Below, piece by piece: positions 26,462 to 35,592 of a stretch of DNA of 64,000 nucleotides. Numbering within the stretch: the first letter of the stretch is position 1; every line of letters starts with the position of its first letter. The position numbers were made by a program, and so were the translations under genes. The DNA comes from Pontibacter kalidii (GTDB taxonomy: Bacteria; Bacteroidota; Bacteroidia; Cytophagales; Hymenobacteraceae): contig NZ_CP111079.1 in NCBI RefSeq assembly GCF_026278245.1, forward strand, positions 684,501-748,500, given 5' to 3'. The notes below the pieces were generated by a model that was not told the origin of the DNA, ran no database searches, and worked only from the letters and a program-made list of their open reading frames with translations.

Positions 26462-29299
26462 TTATTCTTTTACGATTTTGATGCTGTCCGACTTACCAGC
26501 TTTGTCAGTGTACTTCAGGATGTATAATCCGGTTTTCAGCTCAGCCAGGTCGATAGACAGTTTGTTGTTAACCAGCTCCAGCTTTGACTCCTTGTACACT
26601 ACACGACCCGTCTGGTCCAGTACGTTCAGCTCAGCCAGTTCTACCTGCTTATCACCGAAGTCCAGGGTTACCACATCGCGGAACGGGTTCGGGTAAGCGG
26701 TTGTCTGGGCGAAGAAAGGATCTGAGTCGGCTACTTCAGAAACCTGCATGGCAGAGATGCTTTGGAAAGACTCCCCGAAAGGCGACAGGTGCTTGCCAGC
26801 GATCGGCATTTCCTTGGCACCGCTTGGTAGTTGCCAGGCCACAGCCAGGTTGTCGCCACCGGCTCCCTCCAGATGCAGGGCCTCGATGTAGTAGCGCTTG
26901 CCGGCTTCCAGGGTCACCTTCACCGACTGCTGGGAGGAGTACTTAGTCCACTCGCGCGGGTTGGTCCAGCCGTTCACGTGGGCCAGCTGCTTCTTGGCGG
27001 CCGGGTCCTCCGAGGTGCTTAGGTAGAGCACGGCGTGGTTGTCGCCTGCGATCCAGAAAGTGTACTGGCCGCTCTCCGGCGCCGTCACGTAGCCGCGGAT
27101 GCGCTGGGCGTAGTTGTCGCCCACGTTAGATGGCGCCTCGAACAGGGTCAGCTCCTTGGTGCTGCTTGGCGTGGTGTTCACCGGGATGTCGTTTACGTTC
27201 TCGCTCTGCACGCCCTTCCAGTGCTCCAACACAATCTTGCCGGCCGCAGGTACAATGGCTACAGTTTCAGAGGCCTTGCTTCCCATTTCAGACAATCTGT
27301 TGCCAGCGATCGGCATTTCCTTGGCGCCGCTTGGTAGTTGCCAGGCCACAGCCAGGTTGTCGCCACCGGCTCCCTCCAGATGCAGGGCCTCGATGTAGTA
27401 GCGCTTGCCGGCTTCCAGGGTCACCTTCACCGACTGCTGGGAGGAGTACTTAGTCCACTCGCGCGGGTTGGTCCAGCCGTTCACGTGGGCCAGCTGCTTC
27501 TTGGCGGCCGGGTCCTCCGAGGTGCTTAGGTAGAGCACGGCGTGGTTGTCGCCTGCGATCCAGAAAGTGTACTGGCCGCTCTCCGGCGCTGTCACGTAGC
27601 CGCGGATGCGCTGGGCGTAGTTGTCGCCCACGTTAGATGGCGCCTCGAACAGGGTCAGCTCCTTGGTGCTGCTTGGCGTGGTGTTCACCGGGATGTCGTT
27701 TACGTTCTCGCTCTGCACGCCCTTCCAGTGCTCCAACACAATCTTGCCTGTGCCAGATCCTGTAGAAGAGGAGGGGGTTTGCGTAAGTGGGGTCTCAACA
27801 GGCTCCGATACGTTTACAACTACTATGCCTACAGCGGCAGATGTCTTTGACGCGCCTGCGTTGTCGTAAGCCTTGGCAGTAAGCGTGTAGGTGCCGGTGG
27901 CGGCGTTAGTCCAGGTGTAGCTGAAGGGCGAGTTGGTGTCTTCACCAAGTTTCACAGATCCCTGGTAAAACTCAACCTTTGTTACAGAGCCGTCAGCGTC
28001 TGTTGCGTTCGCATCTATCACGATGGGAGAGCCTGCAGAGATAGAGGCATTAACAGTTGGGGAAGTGATGGCTACAGATGGCGCCTGGTTGGTCGGGGCA
28101 GCACTGGCTGATCCGTTAGGACCCAGCACGATGCCATTCTTAGCTAATTTGCTCTGCCACATGCTGTACTCATCTTTCTCCATTTGCTTCGTGATTGCCG
28201 CAGTAAGTGGCAGGAACGTGTTGTTCGTGAAGCTGGCGTTCTCAGCTACAGAGATATCGTTACGGTTGTTAGAGTAACCCCAGGCTGTGATGCCTACCAC
28301 GTTATTGTCTACTGAGTTAGAGAAGGTTGTATTGTTTCTGTAGTAGTCTTTGCTCCAAAGGCCGGACGTATACATGTTATACTTTGTGCCATTGTCGAAA
28401 GTGGCTGCGTTCACGGCTCTGTTGTGGTGGTAGCGGATGTTGTTACCGCCGGCAATACCCATAGAGTAGTTGCCAAGGCCAACCAACTGGTTGTCATGTG
28501 CCTCAATGTAGGCAGGGCAGGTGTTAATATCGCCATCGCCATCAGTGATGATACCGCCACCGGAGTATGACTTGCTTTCTGCCTGAACAGGGTAAGCACC
28601 TTCGATGTAGTTGTTATGAATTTTGATTGGGGAGGACTGTGTGCCCCTGGAGTTGTGAATATTGATGTTATCTTCAACGGCAGAGTTGTTGGGGGTGTTG
28701 ATTACCTGGTTCCAGGCCACCTCTGCATGGTTGATAGGCTTCTTGAAGTTGAACTGCACAAACTGTGCAAAAGTCGTTCCTCCATATACACGGCCGTCAA
28801 TGTTCTTGGCTACGTTATAACGGATTTTGATTGTTTCTGAGGAAGTTCCGTTACCCTCATAACTTTGGCCGATATAGATACCTGCTGTATTCTCCATATA
28901 GCAGTTCTCAACCACTACGCTTTTGAACACATCTATACCTAAGAAGCGACGTGCTTTTTTGGAACCAGTGTAGGGTGTTGGCGCAAGTCCGTATCCATTC
29001 GTATGGCGAACAGTAAGGTTGATCTTGTTGCCCAGGCTTCTGATCAGCGGACCGGCGCTGCGGATGTTGGAGTGCTCAATAATCACCGGCTCACTCGTTT
29101 TAATCTCTATTGCGGCGACATCCGAGTTTCTGGATTCCCAGTTACCCTTGTACGTTCCGCCCTTGGTGATAACCAGGGGACCGCTGTAAGTTTGTGCGTT
29201 TACTGTTTCAGGAAGAAGCACGAACAAGATGTAGGCGAATAGTTGAGCTACGATTGCTCGACCTGCCCTCTTGCTCAGGTTAGAGGCTTTTGTGTTCAT
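26462..29299 (-). CDS. Secreted right-handed beta-helix protein with two PA14 domains and T9SS type-A tail
   Basis: 945 aa. Signal peptide about 1-35 (ends ETVNAQ). Residues about 36-395 are a pectate-lyase/parallel-beta-helix fold, rich in Asn/Gly/Val rungs (VVVENCYMENTAGIYIG, IKIHNNYIEGAYP). About 405-500 is a bacterial Ig-like domain (ITSPTVNASISAGSPI). Two PA14-like domains follow at about 516-666 and 685-835, almost identical in DNA, then a type-A sorting domain (YPNPFRDVVTLDFG; GLYILKYTDKAGKSD). A paralogue of the helix alone lies at 29915-31165. A polysaccharide lyase or epimerase acting on the local EPS is inferred; catalytic residues cannot be assigned. Confidence 0.88.
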   Translation of the reverse strand: MNTKASNLSKRAGRAIVAQLFAYILFVLLPETVNAQTYSGPLVITKGGTYKGNWESRNSDVAAIEIKTSEPVIIEHSNIRSAGPLIRSLGNKINLTVRHTNGYGLAPTPYTGSKKARRFLGIDVFKSVVVENCYMENTAGIYIGQSYEGNGTSSETIKIRYNVAKNIDGRVYGGTTFAQFVQFNFKKPINHAEVAWNQVINTPNNSAVEDNINIHNSRGTQSSPIKIHNNYIEGAYPVQAESKSYSGGGIITDGDGDINTCPAYIEAHDNQLVGLGNYSMGIAGGNNIRYHHNRAVNAATFDNGTKYNMYTSGLWSKDYYRNNTTFSNSVDNNVVGITAWGYSNNRNDISVAENASFTNNTFLPLTAAITKQMEKDEYSMWQSKLAKNGIVLGPNGSASAAPTNQAPSVAITSPTVNASISAGSPIVIDANATDADGSVTKVEFYQGSVKLGEDTNSPFSYTWTNAATGTYTLTAKAYDNAGASKTSAAVGIVVVNVSEPVETPLTQTPSSSTGSGTGKIVLEHWKGVQSENVNDIPVNTTPSSTKELTLFEAPSNVGDNYAQRIRGYVTAPESGQYTFWIAGDNHAVLYLSTSEDPAAKKQLAHVNGWTNPREWTKYSSQQSVKVTLEAGKRYYIEALHLEGAGGDNLAVAWQLPSGAKEMPIAGNRLSEMGSKASETVAIVPAAGKIVLEHWKGVQSENVNDIPVNTTPSSTKELTLFEAPSNVGDNYAQRIRGYVTAPESGQYTFWIAGDNHAVLYLSTSEDPAAKKQLAHVNGWTNPREWTKYSSQQSVKVTLEAGKRYYIEALHLEGAGGDNLAVAWQLPSGAKEMPIAGKHLSPFGESFQSISAMQVSEVADSDPFFAQTTAYPNPFRDVVTLDFGDKQVELAELNVLDQTGRVVYKESKLELVNNKLSIDLAELKTGLYILKYTDKAGKSDSIKIVKE
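26793..27245 (-). repeat. PA14 direct repeat, copy 2 (C-terminal)
   Basis: About 450 bases that match 27300-27752 with only about two differences by eye (A/G near 26820 and C/T near 27088 in the plus strand). The offset is exactly 507 bases (169 codons), so the frame is preserved. It encodes one PA14-like domain (QYTFWIAGDNHAVLYLSTSE). Confidence 0.93.
27300..27752 (-). repeat. PA14 direct repeat, copy 1 (N-terminal)
   Basis: Partner of the copy at 26793-27245. Identity is near complete, including at silent sites, so the duplication is recent or is kept uniform by gene conversion. The two copies are separated by a short unique linker encoding LSEMGSKASETVAIVPA. Confidence 0.93.
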
Positions 29300-29463
29300 T
29301 TCCTTTGGCTAAAAGTTGAAAATAAGATTTTTTAATGTTTTGTTTTCTTTAAAAATCTCACAGTGTCCTTTGGCTAATGCACTGTTAATAAGATTTTTTC
29401 TGTTTTTTGAGTTTTACCTCTGTTGTGGTTGATGTGGCTAAAAACGTAATATATAATCTGTTG
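29300..29463 (-). promoter_or_regulatory. Repeated leader upstream of the PA14 beta-helix gene
   Basis: Read on the minus strand, the block AAAAAATCTTATT followed some 15 bases later by TTAGCCAAAGGA occurs twice (around 29364-29402 and 29303-29338), the second directly abutting the ATG. A third TTTTAGCC lies near 29433. The leader is T/A-rich and looks like a partial tandem duplication of the translation-initiation region. Confidence 0.45.
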
Positions 29464-29471
29464 CAAATATA
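29464..29471 (-). promoter_or_regulatory. Possible -7 element TATATTTG
   Basis: On the minus strand, TATATTTG fits the Bacteroidota -7 consensus TAnnTTTG exactly. A TTTG-like box (29496-29499) lies 24 bases further upstream, a little longer than the usual spacing. It would give a leader of about 160 bases before the ATG at 29299. Confidence 0.35.
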
Positions 29472-29914
29472 ATGGGGAATAATTTACATTTCATACAAAT
29501 GGCTTGAAAAAATCATAAAAAATTATGAAGTTCATTAAATAGTTATATGCCTATTTGCTGTTAAATTCTTTAAAAAGTTGCTATATAGGCTGTAGGTGTA
29601 TTTTTGATAAGGTTACGGACTTTTGAATTTTCATATTTTAATCCTATCCGTGTTTTGCCCGTAAAAGTGACTATATAGTAAAATTCCAGCGTTCTATCCT
29701 ACAAATTTCTGCCGGGAACCAGTGAAGGAGTTAATGGAGAATTATATAAATATGCGGTGTATGATATATTTAATTTGCCTAATGCTACAAGGTTGCATTG
29801 ATTGTACTTTTCTAGTGTGGAATAATTCCACACATTAGGGCAGCTTAAAACAAAAGTGTCTCTGTGATGAATAGGGGGGAATCTGGATTCCACACATTGT
29901 GGATTTATGCTGTG
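29472..29914. other. AT-rich spacer with TGTGGAAT dyads
   Basis: No gene is supported. The spacer separates the two beta-helix paralogues. It contains GTGTGGAA-TAA-TTCCACAC at 29815-29833, a 12-base direct repeat ATTCCACACATT at 29825-29836 and 29887-29898, and a second dyad TCCACA-CAT-TGTGGA at 29889-29903. These are candidate operator sites or the transcript end of the capsule operon. No T run follows them on the minus strand. Confidence 0.45.
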
Positions 29915-31165
29915 TTACAGCGTTGTCTGGGGGCCAGGCTTGATGTCGTTCAGGAGGAGCTTCTCCTGCCAGAGAACGTACTCCGCGTCCTCCAGGTCTC
30001 TGGTTACACTATCCGGAAGGATAGTGTTGGCAAATTCGTCGGCAGCGGCAAAGGTGCTGTCGAAAATCTCGTTGCGCCAGCTATGGTTCTTGCCCAGCAC
30101 GGCCAGCGTGTTGTGGTGCATGCTGTTGCTAAAGGTATTGCCCATCTTGTAGTAGTCCTTGGCCCAGATGCCGCTGGTCCAAAAGTGGAAGGGCTTGCCA
30201 TCCGGGAACACTGCCGCCACAATAGCACGGTTATGGTGCATCTCTATATGGTTGCCGCCTGCTATGCCCAGGCAGTAGTTCCCTAGCCCCACCAGGTGGT
30301 TCTCGTATACCTTCACATACGCGGTGGCCTCCAGCGAGTCTGTGCCCGGGGAATCCATGATAATGCCGCCGCCGGAGTACTCGGGCAAGTCCAGCGGGGA
30401 TGGGAAAGCGCCCTGTATGTAGTTGTTGTGGATGCGGATGGGGGACCGCGGCGTGCCCCTGGAGTTGTAGATGTTTATGTTATCCTCCACGGCCGATCTA
30501 CCCGGCTCGTTTATCACCTCGTTCCAGGCGATCTCGGCATGGGGCACCTCGCCGCGGTAGTTAAACTGCACGAACTGCACGGGCTCCACGCCCTGGTATA
30601 CCTTGCCGTTGATGTTGCGGGCCCTGTTGTAGCGGATCTTTATACTTTGGTCAGGGCTGCCGTTGCCGGTGTACTCCACGCCAAGGTAGATACCGGCAGT
30701 ATTTTCCATGTAGCAATGCTCTACTACCACATTCCGGAACACATCCACCGCCAGAAAGCGCCGTGGCTTGGCATAGTCGCTGTAGGAGGTGGGGGCGAGG
30801 CCGTAGCCTTTGGTGTTGCGCACGGTAATGTTCGCATCGTGGCCCTGGCTGCGGATCAGAAAGCCGGCAGCGCGTATTTTCGAGTTCTCTATGATGACCG
30901 GTTCTTTCGTCCGTACCTCTACTGCCGCCACGTTGGAGTCACGGGACTCCCAGTTGCCGCTATAGGTGCCTCCCTTGGTGATGATAAGCGGCCCTTGGTA
31001 AGTAGGGGAAGCAGCCCGGGGCGAGAAGTTCAGCACGCGCAACAGGCTGAGCCCTGCCGGCACTACAAGCAGAACGGCTACAGCAGCAAAAAGCCACCCT
31101 TTGCCTATCCGCAGTGTGTGGCTGCGGGGCCGGAGGGTGGCTTTATTATCTGTAAACAGCTGCAT
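29915..31165 (-). CDS. Membrane-anchored right-handed beta-helix protein (EPS operon)
   Basis: 416 aa. Residues about 24-46 are one hydrophobic segment (WLFAAVAVLLVVPAGLSLLR) without a clear cleavage site, so the protein is probably anchored with its helix domain in the periplasm. From residue 57 it is collinear with the secreted paralogue (PLIITKGGTYSGNWESRDSN; VVVEHCYMENTAGIYLG; GGIIMDSPG). It lacks the Ig, PA14 and sorting domains. Its ATG touches the stop of the GT2 gene, so it is the last gene of the capsule operon. A periplasmic lyase or epimerase role, as AlgG/AlgL have in alginate, is inference. Confidence 0.85.
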   Translation of the reverse strand: MQLFTDNKATLRPRSHTLRIGKGWLFAAVAVLLVVPAGLSLLRVLNFSPRAASPTYQGPLIITKGGTYSGNWESRDSNVAAVEVRTKEPVIIENSKIRAAGFLIRSQGHDANITVRNTKGYGLAPTSYSDYAKPRRFLAVDVFRNVVVEHCYMENTAGIYLGVEYTGNGSPDQSIKIRYNRARNINGKVYQGVEPVQFVQFNYRGEVPHAEIAWNEVINEPGRSAVEDNINIYNSRGTPRSPIRIHNNYIQGAFPSPLDLPEYSGGGIIMDSPGTDSLEATAYVKVYENHLVGLGNYCLGIAGGNHIEMHHNRAIVAAVFPDGKPFHFWTSGIWAKDYYKMGNTFSNSMHHNTLAVLGKNHSWRNEIFDSTFAAADEFANTILPDSVTRDLEDAEYVLWQEKLLLNDIKPGPQTTL

Positions 31166-32005
31166 TTATTTCAGCATATACCCGAAAATACGGCGGGCAT
31201 AGCCATTCGCCAGGTAGTACGGGATATACGGTGGTGGGCAGTTCTTTAAGGTGAAACGGGTGAAGTCACGTAGGTTGCCACCCCCCTTGATATCGAAGAG
31301 GTGCTTGTAGAAGTTCTGCAGCGTTTTGCTCTGGCGGTTCTTGCGCTCTCCGCTTTCCTCCGGGTACGTATAGAGCCTGGCGTCGTAGTTCACGTACAGC
31401 TCGAACCCGTTGCGCAGGGCAGTGTGGGTAAAATCGTAGTCGGCCACATAGTGCGGGAAGCGATCCTGGTCCAGCAGGCCGATCTTCTCGAACACCGCGC
31501 GGGGGATAAGCAGGCCACGGCCCGGCAGCTGTGATACCGCATGAAGTCCTACCTGTTGCTCTTTAGGCAGTTCCTGCAGCAGGTGGCGCACCTTGTTGAG
31601 TTTAAAGTCCACGATCTCGCCCCCAAAGGCAGGCTCGCGGGTGCCGGCATCCATCTCCAGCGCACCAAGTATGGCGTTTGGCTTCTCAGCCATCCACCTG
31701 TAGGTGTTCTCGATGTAATCCTCGGCTACCTCCAGGTCGTTGTTCAGCGTCATCACATAGTCAGCGCCCAATTGCAGGGCGTGCTTGATACCCATGTTCA
31801 CGCTGGCGGTCCAGAAAAGGTTGCCGTCTCCGAAGAGGGTCTCTACTTCCGGGAACTCCTCGCGCAGCATGTCGGCGGTGCCGTCGGTGGAGCCATCGTC
31901 CACCACAATTACTTTGTAGTCTTGGTTGGTGCCCCGCTTTAGCGAAAGCAGGCATTCTCTGGTGAAATTCTTTCTGTTAAAAACAGGGATAACAATGTAT
32001 ATCAT
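31166..32005 (-). CDS. GT2-family glycosyltransferase
   Basis: 279-aa inverting GT-A transferase. It starts MIYIVIPVFNRKNFTREC, has the nucleotide-binding VIVVDDGSTDGTADML and the DxD-like TLNNDLEVAEDYI. The C-terminal part (FPHYVADYDFTHTALRNGF) resembles rhamnosyl/galactofuranosyl transferases of O-antigen loci. Next to the upstream GT4 gene (17-base gap) and directly abutting the beta-helix gene. Donor unknown. Confidence 0.92.
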   Translation of the reverse strand: MIYIVIPVFNRKNFTRECLLSLKRGTNQDYKVIVVDDGSTDGTADMLREEFPEVETLFGDGNLFWTASVNMGIKHALQLGADYVMTLNNDLEVAEDYIENTYRWMAEKPNAILGALEMDAGTREPAFGGEIVDFKLNKVRHLLQELPKEQQVGLHAVSQLPGRGLLIPRAVFEKIGLLDQDRFPHYVADYDFTHTALRNGFELYVNYDARLYTYPEESGERKNRQSKTLQNFYKHLFDIKGGGNLRDFTRFTLKNCPPPYIPYYLANGYARRIFGYMLK

Positions 32006-32022
32006 TTCTAGTAAGGGCTAAT

Positions 32023-33270
32023 CTAAGGTTGAACGGTTAGTTCGGCAGGCTTGGCCTGGGTATACTTACTGTAAAACTCGTTGATGTGTTGTGTCTTTAG
32101 CGTCCAGGTTTGTGATTTGGAGAATTTATAGCCGTTCATGCCCATTTGGCGGCGCAGCAGGGGTTGGTCATGTAATTTCTCCACGGCAGCGGCTATGGCT
32201 TTTACCGTCTGACCGGGTGTGCTTACCGGCACTTTTATACCTGCGTCGTCGGGCACCAGGTTCTGAGCCCCGTGCAGGTCCAGGGTGATGATCGGCAATC
32301 CGTAGGCCATGGCCTCCAGGAACTGGGCGGCGCTGGAGTCGCGGAGGCTGCAGAACAGGAACAGGTCATGGCTGGTGTAGGCGCGTTTTACTTCATCCCA
32401 CGGCACCTGGCCTTTCCAGTTCACCTTGCCGTGCAGCTGATACTCCTCTATCCAGCGCGGGACGTAATCGTGCATGGGGCCATCGCCCAATATGGTTAGC
32501 TCATACTTTACATCCGGGCGCACCTTGCTCAGGGCCTCCAACACCAGCGGCAGCCCTTTGCGCGCAAACAAACGGCCCACCCACAGGATCTTCAGTGTTT
32601 CCTCCGGAATGCGCTCGGGGTAAGCCTCTGGGTAAAATTCCTCTGGCAGGCTGGTGTCGAGGAACATCTTCGGGTTGAGTGCGCCGATGCGCTGGGCCAT
32701 GTCGTAGGTGTCCTGGTTGGTGGTGAGCACCAGCGAGGCATGTTGCATGGCTCTGCGGGCGTTTGGGTTCAGGGCCAGCAGTAGTTCGCTGATAACCTTG
32801 CGCACAACCTCCATTCTCCACCAACGGTAAAAGTATTTTTTGAACCTGGAAGGCGCCTCCTGGCCCCCGCCGGTAGGACCGAAGATGAGCGGCTTGTTCA
32901 GGCGCCACAGGGCGGTGCCCATCTGTAGGCTGCCAATCGTTACGTGGTGCACCAGGTCGAAATCAATGGCTTTGTCGAGTTCCTTTGCCTTTAGGTAGGC
33001 GCGGTGCTGCCAGTACATGTAGTGCGGGTAAAAACCCAGGTGGTATTCGAACAGCTTGTCTACCCAGGCCGGAAGCTCCACAAAAACTACGTGCAGGTTA
33101 GGCAGGGCTAGTCTTTCAACTTCCTTCTCAATGCTTTCCCTGCCTTCCACGGTGGTCAGGCACCATACTTCGTGGCCGAGCCTGGCGTTGTTGAGCGCCC
33201 AGTTCCAGCCGTTGCCCAGTTCGGTGCCACGGTTTGGTTGGCAGGCGTATGCAGATAAAAGTAACTTCAT
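32023..33270 (-). CDS. GT4-family glycosyltransferase
   Basis: 415-aa GT-B enzyme. N-terminal MKLLLSAYACQPNRGTELG with the acceptor-side VHHVTIGSLQMGTALW, followed by FGPTGGGQEAP. The C-terminal domain has ILWVGRLFARKGLPLVLEAL, ILGDGPMHDYV and a glutamate-containing donor region SSAAQFLEAMAYGLPIITLD in place of the canonical E-x7-E. Seven bases separate it from the upstream transferase. The family is clear; the linkage is unknown. Confidence 0.9.
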   Translation of the reverse strand: MKLLLSAYACQPNRGTELGNGWNWALNNARLGHEVWCLTTVEGRESIEKEVERLALPNLHVVFVELPAWVDKLFEYHLGFYPHYMYWQHRAYLKAKELDKAIDFDLVHHVTIGSLQMGTALWRLNKPLIFGPTGGGQEAPSRFKKYFYRWWRMEVVRKVISELLLALNPNARRAMQHASLVLTTNQDTYDMAQRIGALNPKMFLDTSLPEEFYPEAYPERIPEETLKILWVGRLFARKGLPLVLEALSKVRPDVKYELTILGDGPMHDYVPRWIEEYQLHGKVNWKGQVPWDEVKRAYTSHDLFLFCSLRDSSAAQFLEAMAYGLPIITLDLHGAQNLVPDDAGIKVPVSTPGQTVKAIAAAVEKLHDQPLLRRQMGMNGYKFSKSQTWTLKTQHINEFYSKYTQAKPAELTVQP

Positions 33271-33277
33271 AAGCTCA

Positions 33278-34213
33278 TTAAAGACTAAGGCTGAACAAGG
33301 CTTTGAGTTTGGCGCTAGCCTTGTCGCGCATCATTTTGTTGAAATTGCGGCGGTCCGACTCCACGTCGCGGATCACGAACTTGGGGTGGCGCAGCGGGAA
33401 GGCGATCTCCTCCTCGTATACCTTGGCCTTCTTGTCGTGCAGGTTAAAGGTATGGGTGGCATCCTCGCCGAAGCCGATGTTACGCACCAGGTTCACCTCC
33501 GGCACAATGCAGAGGCCGGAGTTACTGTAGACGGTGAACTCCCACTGGTAGTCCCACACGTCGCCTTTCTGGATGTTGGTGAAGGTCTCCTCCAGTTTGC
33601 TTAACCGATACGTCTCCTCCAGCTTGTTCAGGAAAATACCGTTGAGGTAGCCTTTGTCCTTCAGCTCCGGATAGTTGCCCAGGTTGAAGTCGTAGAGCTG
33701 CCAGGCGCGGCGCCAGGTGGCCCAGCCCCAGCTGTTCACCTTGTCGGAGAAGTAGTAGGAGTAGTCGGAGTCGCGGCGCCAGCCATCGAGGTAGTTGTTG
33801 CCGCTGATGTGCATCACGCGGGTGTCGTTTTTATACTTCTCCAGCAGCTCCTGGCAGAACCAGAAAAAGCTTTTCGACGGAATACAGTCATCCTCCAGGA
33901 TAATGCCGTACTCCTCGTGCTCGAAAAGCCAGGAGATGGCGCGGGAAGGGGCCACGCCGCAGCCCATGTTCTGTTCCTGAAACAGCGTCTTCACCTCACA
34001 CTCCCAATCCACCTGCTCCACAATGCGGCGTGTCTCGGCGCAGCGCTCGGCATCCGTGGCCACGTGCGGCCTTGGACCGTCGGCGGCCACGTAGAGCTTG
34101 CTGGGCCTTACTTGCCGGATGCGGTCGAATACTTTCTGGGTGGTATGGGCGCGGTTAAATATGATCAGCAACACCGGAGTGTGCAATGGTTCTTGCGGTA
34201 TAGCGGTACTCAT
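33278..34213 (-). CDS. GT-A-fold nucleotide-diphospho-sugar transferase
   Basis: 311 aa. TPVLLIIFNRAHTTQKVFDR begins a GT-A fold, with VAADGPRP and the acidic ILEDDCIPSKSFFWF as the metal/nucleotide site. NSWGWATWRRAW is a hallmark of this family, often annotated as HlpA-like or only as a glycosyltransferase. Coded between the Wzy-like and GT4 genes in the same operon. Substrate unknown. Confidence 0.82.
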   Translation of the reverse strand: MSTAIPQEPLHTPVLLIIFNRAHTTQKVFDRIRQVRPSKLYVAADGPRPHVATDAERCAETRRIVEQVDWECEVKTLFQEQNMGCGVAPSRAISWLFEHEEYGIILEDDCIPSKSFFWFCQELLEKYKNDTRVMHISGNNYLDGWRRDSDYSYYFSDKVNSWGWATWRRAWQLYDFNLGNYPELKDKGYLNGIFLNKLEETYRLSKLEETFTNIQKGDVWDYQWEFTVYSNSGLCIVPEVNLVRNIGFGEDATHTFNLHDKKAKVYEEEIAFPLRHPKFVIRDVESDRRNFNKMMRDKASAKLKALFSLSL

Positions 34214-34276
34214 ACAAGTAATAAGGGTTTTGGTATATACATGTACTGCTATTCTGTTGAAGAGGTTATGTAAGAT

Positions 34277-35584
34277 TTAAACAGAATGCAGTGTTTTTTG
34301 GAGGGCTCTGCGGCGGGCCCTCATCCGCATGCCTGATTCCCGGATAAACGTGTAGTTCTCTGGGTGTTGCTCCATGTAGGCTAGGGCTAAACCCAGGAAA
34401 GCATAAAAGAAGAAGGGTAGAATGTAGGAGATGCCGTAAACGAAGCCGCTGCTTATAAAGGCCAGGATTACAATCTGCTTTTCATCGAGTGTATTACTTG
34501 TAAAACCTTTCCTTAAGGCATAAATCTTCATCATCATAAACAAGGCCATGCCTACAAAGCCAATGTAAAATAGAACATCTACATAGAAGCTGTGGAAATG
34601 GTGGCCGTTGCCATCTTCAAAAACAGGGGCGTCAATATCATCGCGGTAAAATTGGATGGGCAACTCAAAGCCCTCAAACCGCATCCCCATCAGGAAGTTG
34701 TCCTGTATGAAAGGGAGGTATGACAGGAATTGGTTATATCTCCAGCCGCCGGTCCCCTGCTCGCTGGCATTCTCGATATCAGAAAAGTTCTCCTGGAACT
34801 TTGTTAGGATCTCAGGGTGCATAGAGAACAGGAAAGCACTGCTTACAATACCCATTACAGCGATGACGAAGGCAATAGGCAAAAGCTTTCCGAAGTTTAC
34901 CGGTTTGGCCGCCTTGAATTTGACCAGGTATACATAAACTACAATTATACCCGTCATGCAAACCCATATGGTTCTGTGCTGGAAGAATATAATGGCAAGT
35001 ATCACCACAAAGCTCATCATCAGGTTGTAAGCTCCGCCCTCGAATAAATATTTGCTCGCAAAGTACAGGAACGGTATCACAATCATGTACATCGTACTGG
35101 CATTAACCCCCCTTTCATGGTTTGTAAAAGAGGCTATGCTAAGTGCCTCTGGATGAATTAGGACGACATTTAGTACAAAGCCAATCAATATGATGTTAAT
35201 GATATGCCGCAGCTGCAGATAGTCGTTGTTTTTATAAAAGGTGTAAATAAAAAACACAAAGTAGAAGAGCAGGATCCGCTGGAACACATGGGGGTAAATG
35301 AAGAAACTATCATACTTATAGTAGGACTCCATGACCATTCCAAATAAGTAAATTGTAACCAGCGCAAACACAAACCGCATAAATGGAGACATGGTCTGAA
35401 AACGGTAGGCACTGTACAGGAAAGCTATCCCTGTGTTCAACTTCACCAGGATACTAAGTATGGCGCCCAGCGTGTTTTCATCATCCCCAGAAATTAACTC
35501 CAGGTACATAGGGTCAAGGAACATGACCATAAGTAGCGGAATTGCGAATATGATGCTGTAGTTTACCTTCATGTTGTCAGTCAA
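34277..35584 (-). CDS. Wzy-like O-antigen/capsule polymerase (or ligase)
   Basis: 435-aa membrane protein with about 10-12 hydrophobic segments (for example MVMFLDPMYLELI, ILLFYFVFFIYTFY, MMSFVVILAIIFFQHR). A large soluble loop at about 280-330 (GWRYNQFLSYLPFIQDNFLM) is typical of Wzy/WaaL proteins. Sequence identity in this family is low, so the call rests on topology, the H-R-T-I motif after a membrane segment, and position between transferases and flippase. The sequence cannot separate polymerase from ligase, but a Wzx/Wzy/Wzc set favours polymerase. Confidence 0.8.
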   Translation of the reverse strand: MTDNMKVNYSIIFAIPLLMVMFLDPMYLELISGDDENTLGAILSILVKLNTGIAFLYSAYRFQTMSPFMRFVFALVTIYLFGMVMESYYKYDSFFIYPHVFQRILLFYFVFFIYTFYKNNDYLQLRHIINIILIGFVLNVVLIHPEALSIASFTNHERGVNASTMYMIVIPFLYFASKYLFEGGAYNLMMSFVVILAIIFFQHRTIWVCMTGIIVVYVYLVKFKAAKPVNFGKLLPIAFVIAVMGIVSSAFLFSMHPEILTKFQENFSDIENASEQGTGGWRYNQFLSYLPFIQDNFLMGMRFEGFELPIQFYRDDIDAPVFEDGNGHHFHSFYVDVLFYIGFVGMALFMMMKIYALRKGFTSNTLDEKQIVILAFISSGFVYGISYILPFFFYAFLGLALAYMEQHPENYTFIRESGMRMRARRRALQKTLHSV

Positions 35585-35592
35585 GAAATTGT

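Noticed and set aside
30296..31249. 317-codon plus-strand frame
   Set aside because: Antisense to the beta-helix gene and the end of GT2; no family features.
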